Assembly (NCBI GenBank): GCA_002439605.1
Contig: DJOI01000079.1
Coordinates: 1 to 14,441, forward strand
Length of the DNA stretch: 14,441 nt
Reading direction: 5' to 3'
Source of the DNA: Candidatus Segatella mututuai
GTDB lineage: Bacteria; Bacteroidota; Bacteroidia; Bacteroidales; Bacteroidaceae
Both the position numbers and the translations under genes were made by a program. The notes below the pieces were generated by a model, which was given only the letters and a program-made list of their open reading frames with translations, made no database searches and had not been told where the DNA came from. Positions within the stretch are counted from its first letter, which is position 1. The number at the start of each line of letters is the position of its first letter. Positions 1-7,074 of this stretch are shown here, in pieces.

Positions 1-25
1 GTGCCTAAAGTGACCGCTTACTCTT

Positions 26-226
26 GTGTCAACGCTCACCGACTGTCAGCAGGAAATCATAAACGAGGCTGGCTATACTGACTTGACTCGAAACTGCAAT
101 CAAATCATCGACTGCGCCATGCTTCTTTCTCTTGACTATATTCGTGAGGCCACAACCTATGCAGAGTCGTGTGGCGGTGGATGTTCGCCAGACTCTGGTG
201 ACTCTTCCGATAAAATATCATTATAA
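26..226 (+). pseudogene. Short ORF, possible remnant of a mobilisation gene
   Basis: A 66-codon open frame beginning at a GTG (26–28), with an in-frame TGA just upstream at 11–13. It is soluble, cysteine-containing and ends in a glycine-rich stretch (SCGGGCSPDSG). The first ~57 residues look like real protein (LTDCQQEIINEAGY, LLSLDYIREATTYAES). They faintly recall the tail of Bacteroides relaxase or mobilisation proteins, but that is memory only. The protein-like part ends at about base 197, exactly where the 19-bp inverted repeat begins; the remaining codons are contributed by the repeat. This suggests a gene fragment truncated at both ends rather than a working gene. It may equally be a chance open frame. 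Confidence 0.3.
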
Positions 227-244
227 TTTTATCGGAAGAGTCAC
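198..244. repeat. 19-bp perfect inverted repeat with 9-base loop
   Basis: The left arm GTGACTCTTCCGATAAAAT (198–216) is the exact reverse complement of the right arm at 226–244, with loop ATCATTATA. The G+C part of the stem is at the base and the A+T part near the loop, and no T-tract follows on either strand, so it is not a normal Rho-independent terminator. It abuts the palindrome at 188–198, and GACTCT occurs as a direct repeat at 191–196 and 200–205. It could be a recombination or transposon-end scar, or an mRNA 3' stabilising stem for the leftward operon. Confidence 0.9.
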
Positions 245-249
245 TTGTG

Positions 250-340
250 AAGAACGACCGCGACGACCGCAAGAACGACCGCGACGACCGCAAGAACGAC
301 CGCAACGACCGCAAGAACGACCGCAACGACCGCAAGAACG
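250..340. repeat. Tandem 21-bp repeat, four copies plus partial
   Basis: Units lie at 250–270, 271–291, 292–312 and 313–333, followed by 7 bases of a fifth (334–340). Each unit is AAG, then AACGACCGC, then RACGACCGC. Units 1 and 2 are identical with G at the variable base, and units 3 and 4 are identical with A there. The unit is therefore itself built from an internal 9-base near-duplication. The unit length is a multiple of three, so copy-number change would not shift a frame. The array ends 7 bases before the stop codon of the AlbA_2 gene. There are no spacers, so it is not CRISPR. Confidence 0.95.
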
Positions 341-347
341 CCCTATA

Positions 348-2036
348 TTATGAGTAAAGTTCTTTTTCGCCTTTCTCGGTTATCAGCCATTTTTTGCCAT
401 TAGATGATTTTACTATAAGTTCATCTTTTGCCATATTTACGAGGAGACGACCTATTTTTCGTAGCTTTTCGTCACGAGTGTTGTTTGCTGGAAAAACATG
501 TTGTAGTCCTTCAAATGCATCTTTACGCCAAAATCCCATTTCGCCTGCATTATGTGCCAATTGAAGTAGTAGCTTTTGAATGCTATTTTCTGCAAGCCCT
601 TTCTCCTTGGTGTAATGACCTATTTGGTTTGTCAACTTGGCAACTTTTAGAGATATGGTATAATGAGGTGCACGACCTTCTATCAAGCCTTTGTCATAAA
701 GATGCTTGGCAGCTTCTTTAGTGATAGGATGATGCTTCTGTACGGCATCAAGCCAAAGGCATTCTTTAAGCGACAAGGACTGGTTGCTCTTTAGTAAGTT
801 CGTATATTTCTCATCTATCATTTTTCCATAGATGGTGACGCCAACTGTACGATGCTCATTGTCGATGTCGTAATCTGGCATTGGGAAGAAACGATTTCGC
901 TGTTCTGTGTAAATCTTCTTGATGCCACGTCCCACTGTATCTATCATATTGAAGTTGACCATGCCACGGCATAGGAATTCGTTGCGATAGTGGAATTGTG
1001 GTCCTTTGTGTTCCAAGGCATTCTCTATGGTACCAGGAATGAAACTACCTCCATTACCATAATATAAGGTGCTTGGTCCTTCCACGAAAACTATGCGCTG
1101 CTGCAACGTGTAATCTTGATGGGCGATTGCGTTATGTAATGCCTCTCGGATAGTGTATTCGTCATACTGCTTCATTGTATCAGGGAAGAGGGTTCCTCCT
1201 GGCAATTCACGCATTGTCTTATTACGGATTTTGCTCAATACCTTATCTACGGTCAAGATGAAAGGAATGGAGAAGTGTTCGTAGTCTTGCACGATGCCTT
1301 CTTCATCTTCCCAAGTCCAGGTGATTTGCGCTACTGCAGGATGAATCTTTTGGATGGAAAGAGGCTTGCCCAATAGAAGAATGGCTGCACGAGTGAGTTT
1401 GCCTTCTCGCATCATCATACTATTCGCCAAGAACTCTTCGGTATTCCAAGCATCTATTTCTTCAGCAGGAATACTTGAAGAGTGTACTTTTTTGAACATG
1501 ACTTTAGCTGTAGCCACAGCCAGTTCGTCCAAGTCGTTTATGGTTGCATTAGGTACGAGTTGGGCAGTCCAATCTGGTATAGGTGGTTGTTGGCGGATTG
1601 CATCTTGCTTGGCTTGGTTCAGTGGTTTTAGGCTTTCACCGTCACGACCATAAGCCACACCTTTCCAATGCATCACTATATTGCGTGGTGATGCAGGAAC
1701 TTGGAATAACAAAACACGTTTGCCTTCAACTTCAATAGGTATAATATCTCTGAAAATGAGGTTGTCAGTTGTATGTTGCGACATATCTTGTTTCAAACGG
1801 TTCAAGGCAACCTCACCATCTTTGAAGCTGGTACCAATGACTTGATGCTTTTTATCCCAAACGCCAAAGACTATCCAAGCAAACTCACGTTCTCGTAAGT
1901 TTGCTTCATTGCTAAGTGCAGAGAAATACTTTCCTAACTCGTCAACATCGAAGTTGGTCTCTGCCTTCTTGAACTCTACAACCTCATTTTCTGAGTGTTC
2001 CCAGAGTTTGTTGAATATGTCTATATATTTTTCCAT
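348..2036 (-). CDS. AlbA_2 (Schlafen-like) / RecG-like ATP-binding-domain protein
   Basis: A 562-residue protein of the COG2865 type. The N-terminal AlbA_2 domain (about 10–150) shows ENEVVEFKKA (17–26) and a following FGVWDKKHQVIGTSF stretch (57–71), typical of this putative nucleic-acid-binding fold shared with Schlafens. The middle part matches the HATPase_c_4/RecG-like domain: IREALHNAIAHQDYT (296–310) carries the conserved E-x3-N-x3-H-x-D pattern, and VGRGIKKIY (368–376) is the glycine motif. The C-terminal ~150 residues are helical and probably winged-helix (ITKEAAKHLYDKGLIEG at 438–454; KWLITEKGEKEL at the end). Such proteins are annotated as transcriptional regulators or ATP-binding proteins and recur in defence islands. 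It is the last operon gene, 16 bases after its neighbour. The stop is TAA at 348–350, and tandem repeats begin within 8 bases. Regulator, sensor or effector roles are all possible. Confidence 0.88.
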   Translation of the reverse strand: MEKYIDIFNKLWEHSENEVVEFKKAETNFDVDELGKYFSALSNEANLREREFAWIVFGVWDKKHQVIGTSFKDGEVALNRLKQDMSQHTTDNLIFRDIIPIEVEGKRVLLFQVPASPRNIVMHWKGVAYGRDGESLKPLNQAKQDAIRQQPPIPDWTAQLVPNATINDLDELAVATAKVMFKKVHSSSIPAEEIDAWNTEEFLANSMMMREGKLTRAAILLLGKPLSIQKIHPAVAQITWTWEDEEGIVQDYEHFSIPFILTVDKVLSKIRNKTMRELPGGTLFPDTMKQYDEYTIREALHNAIAHQDYTLQQRIVFVEGPSTLYYGNGGSFIPGTIENALEHKGPQFHYRNEFLCRGMVNFNMIDTVGRGIKKIYTEQRNRFFPMPDYDIDNEHRTVGVTIYGKMIDEKYTNLLKSNQSLSLKECLWLDAVQKHHPITKEAAKHLYDKGLIEGRAPHYTISLKVAKLTNQIGHYTKEKGLAENSIQKLLLQLAHNAGEMGFWRKDAFEGLQHVFPANNTRDEKLRKIGRLLVNMAKDELIVKSSNGKKWLITEKGEKELYS

Positions 2037-2052
2037 TGCTTTTCTGCTTATA

Positions 2053-2907
2053 TTATTCTTTCATGTACTTCTGTGGACAAGTCTTATAAATATATTGATA
2101 ATATTCTCCAAGTAAGGAAAACATTCTTTTCATTTCTAGTAGTAATGGTTGCAAAGCAACTATAACTTCATTATGTTTTGTCCATTTTGTATATGATTCT
2201 GCTGCGTCTATTATAATTTGTGCCATAGGAACAAATATTCTTCCATGTATCTCATCTTCAAATTTAAGGCAATACATATTTTCAGCTTCGTTCTTTTGCA
2301 GATACATTTGCCGTATTTCTCCCCAATCAGAATGTATAGTATCCGACATCATTGCATATAAAGAATTGTAAAGTCCTTTACCATCAATCTCTTCTATTAA
2401 TAGGCGCATACTTTTACCTCCAAAACTTTTTTTGAGATTCTCTAAATCTTTTAGAGTGAAGCCTTCTGCCTCTAAATCTAAAAGAAATTTATTATTTCTA
2501 ACTTGGAAATACCCATCCTTCTTGTCTTTTGTTTCTTTATAGAAATTATATCTATCTTTGAACGAGTAAAGCCTATAATCTTTTTGTGCCTCTGCTCCAT
2601 GTTCGATGAGATACTTCATTTTTATAAATGCTTCATAAATAATTCTGTATAGAATTAAATAAAGATGGGTGTCGCCCGATTTGTATGTATTGTAAAGGTC
2701 TTTGAAGAGTTTGACTTGTTTTATGAATAACCCAGCAATCGTAGCGTCATTATTTCCAAACAATGTAACATAATCTTCGTATGGGTCTATGATTTTATTA
2801 AGGACAAAAATAGTATTATCTACTAATGGATAAAGTAGTTTATCATCTTTATCCATTAGTGGGGCAATATCTTCAATATTCTTAAATTTTGAAAATGGTG
2901 TAACCAT
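2053..2907 (-). CDS. Hypothetical helical protein, weakly DUF5677-like
   Basis: A 284-residue protein that I cannot assign confidently. It looks almost entirely helical and soluble, with no signal peptide or membrane segment. The stretch LYRIIYEAFIKMKYLIEHG (86–104) and the later SDTIHSDWGEI (188–198) resemble the arrangement I recall in DUF5677 proteins, whose function is unknown. No HEPN R-x4-6-H motif is evident. The gene sits between the methylase (12-base gap) and the AlbA_2 gene (16-base gap), so it belongs to the same transcript. It is clearly AT-richer than the core system: 20 of 60 bases are G or C at 2641–2700 against 35 of 60 at 5281–5340 in the methylase. That suggests it joined the operon separately. 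The start is the ATG at 2905–2907 with an AT-rich leader (AAAAGAATATTAAT). Its role could be accessory to defence or unrelated cargo. Confidence 0.75.
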   Translation of the reverse strand: MVTPFSKFKNIEDIAPLMDKDDKLLYPLVDNTIFVLNKIIDPYEDYVTLFGNNDATIAGLFIKQVKLFKDLYNTYKSGDTHLYLILYRIIYEAFIKMKYLIEHGAEAQKDYRLYSFKDRYNFYKETKDKKDGYFQVRNNKFLLDLEAEGFTLKDLENLKKSFGGKSMRLLIEEIDGKGLYNSLYAMMSDTIHSDWGEIRQMYLQKNEAENMYCLKFEDEIHGRIFVPMAQIIIDAAESYTKWTKHNEVIVALQPLLLEMKRMFSLLGEYYQYIYKTCPQKYMKE

Positions 2908-2919
2908 ATTAATATTCTT

Positions 2920-5900
2920 TTAATTATCAAAACCAAATTTATTCCATGCTTCGAGGACGAGGCGTTTGGTGCGGTATTCTCCGTACTGGCGCAGCTCGTT
3001 GTCTTTCAGCACACGGAAGGTCTCGTTGATGCAGCCTTTGCCACAGACATCTTCTGGGTCTAAGATATAACGGAGATCTTCCGTGTTTAGTCCATAGAGA
3101 TGGGCGAAGATGGCATCAAGCTCGGCTTGAAGGACGGCTCTGCGCTCTGGATTGTATATCCATGGCTGCTGTGTGCCCAACTGTGGCAACTCGGCACGCT
3201 GCTCCTCGTTCATCTCTTCCCATAGCTCTGATGACCAACCATCCAAGTCGTGGTTGAAATAGCATAACTCGGCTACTCGCTTCACGATTTGCCTTTGCAT
3301 GGCGGATGGGATTTGGTCGGGGGTGAGGACTGGAAATTGTTTGACAAAGAATGTGCTCATATTGATACCTCCAACTTTTTGTCTAACGGCAAAGTCGAAA
3401 ACTAATGAGGACATCATTGCGCAAAGCGAAGCCACGGGCATAGTGCCACGCTCCGCGTAGAGGAGCGTGGCACTATGCCCAACGCCGCAGGCGTTGGGAA
3501 TAGTTGAACATATGAATGTTCTGATGTCGACACTTCGAGCTACACATCTATAAGCAAGCATCCACTTATGCTTCCATTCCCAAGCCACATTTCCCTCCTT
3601 ATCATACCTTACCAATCTGTCATTTACTGCCGACAAAGGAACCCAATACCACGGCATGATGCAACTGTCGGGATTAGCCAGTTCTGCCTCTGATGGCATA
3701 TTGATGGAATTTGGTCGCTCGCCTTCCGTAGGCCATGAGCCATAATGATGGTTGTAGTGCCAAATCATCTTGCCCTCATAAAGTGGCACGTATGTTTCGC
3801 CTTCTGTCGTTGTGAGAGTGTTGCCATCCAATGTCGCTCCTTGTTCCGTCAGTTGGGCGTACGTTCGGAAGAGATAAGAGTCAGTTGACATATTGAACAT
3901 ACTTCCGAATTTAACATTCCACGGATTATCGCCATTTTCTTCATTTAAAAGGATCGTACTATTGCGATATATTTTTGCTGTAATTACAGCGTCATAACTA
4001 GAACGGAATACAGGACAAGTTTTTGTATTTGGATTGAGGCGTGCAAAGTCATCCGTTCTCAACGTATAAATACGTCGAGGATCGAGCAAATGGTCAATAC
4101 GTGTAAGATAGAAACCACCACTGACAATACGAGGGGTGTCTTGAGCCTTACCTGCTGTGATAAGGCAGAACTTGAACATTCTGTGAATGTCAAATAAAGC
4201 CTCTCTGTTCTCAAAATCATACAGCGAAATGAGTCTATTCTCTTTTATAAGTTTTGAGAAGAAGTATTTGTTGCTGTCATTCACTGCTATTCCTGTAGGA
4301 AGCACGAGCCCCCATGCCTCTTTTGAGAAAGAGAGACATAATTCTGCGAACAACGACGAAAGTTCAAGTTTTCCAACTGCTGTGAGTGGGAAGCGACCAG
4401 AGTTCTTAACAAAACAGCTTTGGCTTGTCAAGTCATTACTTGCTTTTATGAACTCATTGTAGAGTTTTGTATCTGTTGTTTGAAGCTCAGCAATCTTTTC
4501 CTTGCGTTCTGCTTGGTTAGCTGCCTTGACAATATCTTCGTTTTTGCCTGCAAACCACTTCTCTTCCTCCATTTGGAGTTTATCCCAAGGCGGATTACCG
4601 CACATCACGTCAAATCCCCTGTTGGCGGCAAACACCTCAGGGAACTCCACGCACCAATGGAAGAAACGCTGTTCCAATGCCATGCGTCTTACCTCAGTCT
4701 TGAAATCTTTGGATAGTTCACGATAGTATGTAGGCAATGGCTTGCCTTTTTCAAGGCATTCCATCGCAGCGATTTCTTGGAGCGCACGCATGACGGTCTT
4801 AGTGTATGGCACCTCTGCTTCCAATCGATAGTTGCCGTTTACCCCTCCATCTTCATCTATCAGTTCATCACGCTTGACAGTTTTATAAAAAGCATAGGTA
4901 TAGATGTCGCAAGCACAGCGCAGACAATCCACACGTGCCGATGCCATCAGTTCCTGCCAACGTTCCTGCTTGATGATTTCCTGCTCCAAGGTGTCTTCTG
5001 GCAAGTGGTTGATAAATCGAATCTTATCAGCCAAGCCAATCTGTGCGGCGGAAAGGTTCTCAACGCCAAAGGAATCTTCCAAACCGAGTGTTAACTCGTC
5101 ATCGGAATTACCATTTGCACCCTTAATAGCCTCTTGGTTCAACTTCTTCAATGCTTTCAGAGTATCCTTGTCTTCTGCGGTCAAAGCCTTGTCGGGTACG
5201 CCATCAATGAGCATTTGCAAGTTGGAAACTCCAAGCACGGAGTTGCCGCAACGGATATGGTGGTCGAGGAATGAGAGTGGCTTGCCGGCGCAATAGCCCT
5301 CAATCCACAACACCACCTTGCACAGTTCCACCGCATCAGGATTGTAGTCCACGGCATAGACACATCGGGAGATGACCTCACGAAGTGCCTGACGATAATC
5401 CAAGGATGCAGGGTTGTCCTCGCCTGTCCGAAGGGTACAGATGTACCAGGCAATGGTGCGAGCCATCGCCAAAACGATATGTCCCGAGCCACTTGCCGCA
5501 TCGCATACCTTCATGTTGAGCAAAGCTTTCACTTTCTCCTCCGTGGTGGCACACTTGGATATTTTTTCCTTGATGACAGGTTCAAGGGTGGTCTTGATGA
5601 GGTTCTGCACCAAGTCAGGACGAGTGTAATAAGAAGAGGTGCTCTGGCGGTCCAGTCCACCCACGAAACCAAACTTCCAATCAGTGGAAGCAACGCCCGG
5701 CTGTACGAATGGGCGCATTTCGAGAATGCCCTCATACACAGAACCAAACTCCTCGACATCAAGTGAGGAATAATTAATCTTAACCAGTTGCTGGCGCTCG
5801 TCGGTAAACTCATTGAGTGCGGAAAATGCGGCGAGCAAATCGGCATTGCTTACTTGGCATTGCTTGAGCCAATGAAGTGTTTCCGTACCAAAGAGTATGC

Positions 5901-7065
5901 CACCCAAAGGTTTGATACCTAATTTCTCGCCAAAGGTGTCTGGCTCAAATAGATGGAAGGTGTCCATCAATCCTTGCCATAGGTCGGAATATTGGCGTTG
6001 TCTGAGATATGACAATTCCGAGAGATGGCGTAAACGGCTTGCCGCATAGTATTTCTTATAGATGTCCTGCCATTGGCAGAGCTGTTGGTAGTCGGGTGCT
6101 TCTGGAGAGTCCGGAATCTGATACACCAGTCCTCTCTCCTCAATGATAAAGAGGAAGAGAAGGCGATAGATAAAGTGAATCAATTCCTTGTTGAGCTTGG
6201 TGGCATCCATCGTTCCGTTGGTGAAAGCCTCTCGCAAGGCATCGTTGCCTTTGCCTTCGGAAGTCAATACGGCATTACCGATGGTCTCCATCGTCTTTTG
6301 TACGGCAAGCGACAGACCGTTGCGGATGCGGTTGCCCGACTCAATGCTCATGTTGAACCAACGCTCCATGACACAAGGCTCGTCGCCGCTTGTGCGGAAA
6401 CGAGAGGCATGAAGCAAACGGAACATGAGGCAGAACTCCGTATATTTGTCTTCCTCCAACATGCGGCGAAGGTCGAACTCAATATAAGTGAGCTTGACTA
6501 ACTGACCCGAGTTGCGAATCAATCGCAGAATCTGACCGTTGCTGATGATGCCATACACATTCTCTGTGGCATTGAGATATTCGAGCATGGTGGCATGGGC
6601 AGATTTCTTGCGCATACCACCCTTGGCACGATAGTCGAGCGAGCACTTGTCCAAGGTGGCAATGCTACCATCCGTGCTAATGTTCTCGCCAATGATGATG
6701 AACGGCATCTTACCCAATTCTTGGCAGGTATAGTTGATGTCGTAGTTGGTTCCTGCCACCTCGATGTTGGTGGCTTGGCGGTCGAGTGTATAACCAAGGC
6801 TTTGGAACAGACGCTCCATGAGGTCACGGGCACGTCGGGTGCCGTATGGGTCTCGATCAACCAAACGTTCGTTGCCAGCACGTTCCTTGTAGAAATTCCA
6901 GTCGTTGCGTAGGCTGCTCCATACGTAGTCGATGGCAGCCGAAACGGAAATGTCCATTCCGAAATCTTGGTCACGATTACCGTTAAGCGTGTTGTCACGC
7001 TCTATATTGTGAAGGATGTCATCAGATAGAAGATGACCATATATATGAATACTTGTATAGTCCAT
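2920..7065 (-). CDS. Eco57I-type adenine-N6 DNA methyltransferase, DrmMI-like
   Basis: A 1381-residue class I SAM-dependent DNA methyltransferase, expected to methylate adenine at N6 and so mark host DNA as self. The N-terminal helical domain (about 1–460) contains the LMERLFQSLGY and MERWFNMSIESGNRIR stretches typical of long Eco57I/PglX-type enzymes. The SAM-binding motif is CDAASGSGH (521–529), followed by AVDYNPDAVELCKVVLW (571–587). The catalytic motif IV is NPPW (824–827). The target-recognition region should lie after it (about 850–1180). The C-terminal RQKVGGINMSTFFVKQFPVL and ELDAIFAHLYGL stretches are family-typical. I see no PD-(D/E)xK or other nuclease motif, so it appears to be methylase only. 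It starts at the ATG at 7063–7065, 9 bases after the SNF2 gene. The recognition region is AT-richer than the flanks, and residues 1190–1210 are encoded by a double hairpin. A PglX-like or type IIG relative is the alternative. Confidence 0.92.
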   Translation of the reverse strand: MDYTSIHIYGHLLSDDILHNIERDNTLNGNRDQDFGMDISVSAAIDYVWSSLRNDWNFYKERAGNERLVDRDPYGTRRARDLMERLFQSLGYTLDRQATNIEVAGTNYDINYTCQELGKMPFIIIGENISTDGSIATLDKCSLDYRAKGGMRKKSAHATMLEYLNATENVYGIISNGQILRLIRNSGQLVKLTYIEFDLRRMLEEDKYTEFCLMFRLLHASRFRTSGDEPCVMERWFNMSIESGNRIRNGLSLAVQKTMETIGNAVLTSEGKGNDALREAFTNGTMDATKLNKELIHFIYRLLFLFIIEERGLVYQIPDSPEAPDYQQLCQWQDIYKKYYAASRLRHLSELSYLRQRQYSDLWQGLMDTFHLFEPDTFGEKLGIKPLGGILFGTETLHWLKQCQVSNADLLAAFSALNEFTDERQQLVKINYSSLDVEEFGSVYEGILEMRPFVQPGVASTDWKFGFVGGLDRQSTSSYYTRPDLVQNLIKTTLEPVIKEKISKCATTEEKVKALLNMKVCDAASGSGHIVLAMARTIAWYICTLRTGEDNPASLDYRQALREVISRCVYAVDYNPDAVELCKVVLWIEGYCAGKPLSFLDHHIRCGNSVLGVSNLQMLIDGVPDKALTAEDKDTLKALKKLNQEAIKGANGNSDDELTLGLEDSFGVENLSAAQIGLADKIRFINHLPEDTLEQEIIKQERWQELMASARVDCLRCACDIYTYAFYKTVKRDELIDEDGGVNGNYRLEAEVPYTKTVMRALQEIAAMECLEKGKPLPTYYRELSKDFKTEVRRMALEQRFFHWCVEFPEVFAANRGFDVMCGNPPWDKLQMEEEKWFAGKNEDIVKAANQAERKEKIAELQTTDTKLYNEFIKASNDLTSQSCFVKNSGRFPLTAVGKLELSSLFAELCLSFSKEAWGLVLPTGIAVNDSNKYFFSKLIKENRLISLYDFENREALFDIHRMFKFCLITAGKAQDTPRIVSGGFYLTRIDHLLDPRRIYTLRTDDFARLNPNTKTCPVFRSSYDAVITAKIYRNSTILLNEENGDNPWNVKFGSMFNMSTDSYLFRTYAQLTEQGATLDGNTLTTTEGETYVPLYEGKMIWHYNHHYGSWPTEGERPNSINMPSEAELANPDSCIMPWYWVPLSAVNDRLVRYDKEGNVAWEWKHKWMLAYRCVARSVDIRTFICSTIPNACGVGHSATLLYAERGTMPVASLCAMMSSLVFDFAVRQKVGGINMSTFFVKQFPVLTPDQIPSAMQRQIVKRVAELCYFNHDLDGWSSELWEEMNEEQRAELPQLGTQQPWIYNPERRAVLQAELDAIFAHLYGLNTEDLRYILDPEDVCGKGCINETFRVLKDNELRQYGEYRTKRLVLEAWNKFGFDN
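3436..3498. repeat. Two abutting perfect hairpins inside the methylase gene
   Basis: The arm GGGCATAGTGCCACGCTCC (3436–3454) is the exact reverse complement of 3462–3480, with a 7-base loop. Immediately adjoining, CCCAACGCC (3478–3486) pairs with GGCGTTGGG (3490–3498) around a 3-base loop. The stems share the three bases 3478–3480, so the fully paired forms compete there. The whole 63 bases are in register with codons Pro1190 to Pro1210 of the methylase. The encoded sequence (IPNACGVGH onwards) and its length look family-typical, so an inserted element is possible but not required. Confidence 0.9.
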
Positions 7066-7074
7066 ATTTAAAAC

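Larger units (their letters stand above)
1..347. other. Non-coding left end, probable island boundary
   Basis: This stretch lies 3' of the operon and holds no convincing intact gene. From left to right it contains a short open fragment (26–226, possible gene remnant), an 11-base palindrome CCAGACTCTGG with a central unpaired base (188–198), a 19-bp perfect inverted repeat (198–244), and four 21-bp tandem repeats (250–333 plus a 7-base partial copy). I see no tRNA and no T-tract terminator here. Confidence 0.6.

Noticed and set aside
198..244. Inverted repeat as a Rho-independent terminator
   Set aside because: No T-tract follows the stem on either strand, and the A+T part is at the loop end of the stem rather than outside it.
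105..335. Minus-strand open frame through the repeats, in frame with the AlbA_2 gene past its TAA
   Set aside because: It consists largely of low-complexity RSFLRS-type repeat translation. The TAA at 348–350 is clear and the AlbA_2 protein already has a plausible end, so read-through is unsupported.
250..340. CRISPR array
   Set aside because: The repeats are directly contiguous with no spacers, and no cas genes are visible.
2053..2907. HEPN ribonuclease toxin
   Set aside because: The protein is helical, but no R-x4-6-H catalytic motif is visible; the SDTIHSDW stretch has no arginine at the right spacing.
2920..7065. Type IIG restriction-methylation fusion enzyme
   Set aside because: The N-terminal ~450 residues show no convincing PD-(D/E)xK pattern; methylase-only fits better with the separate helicases.
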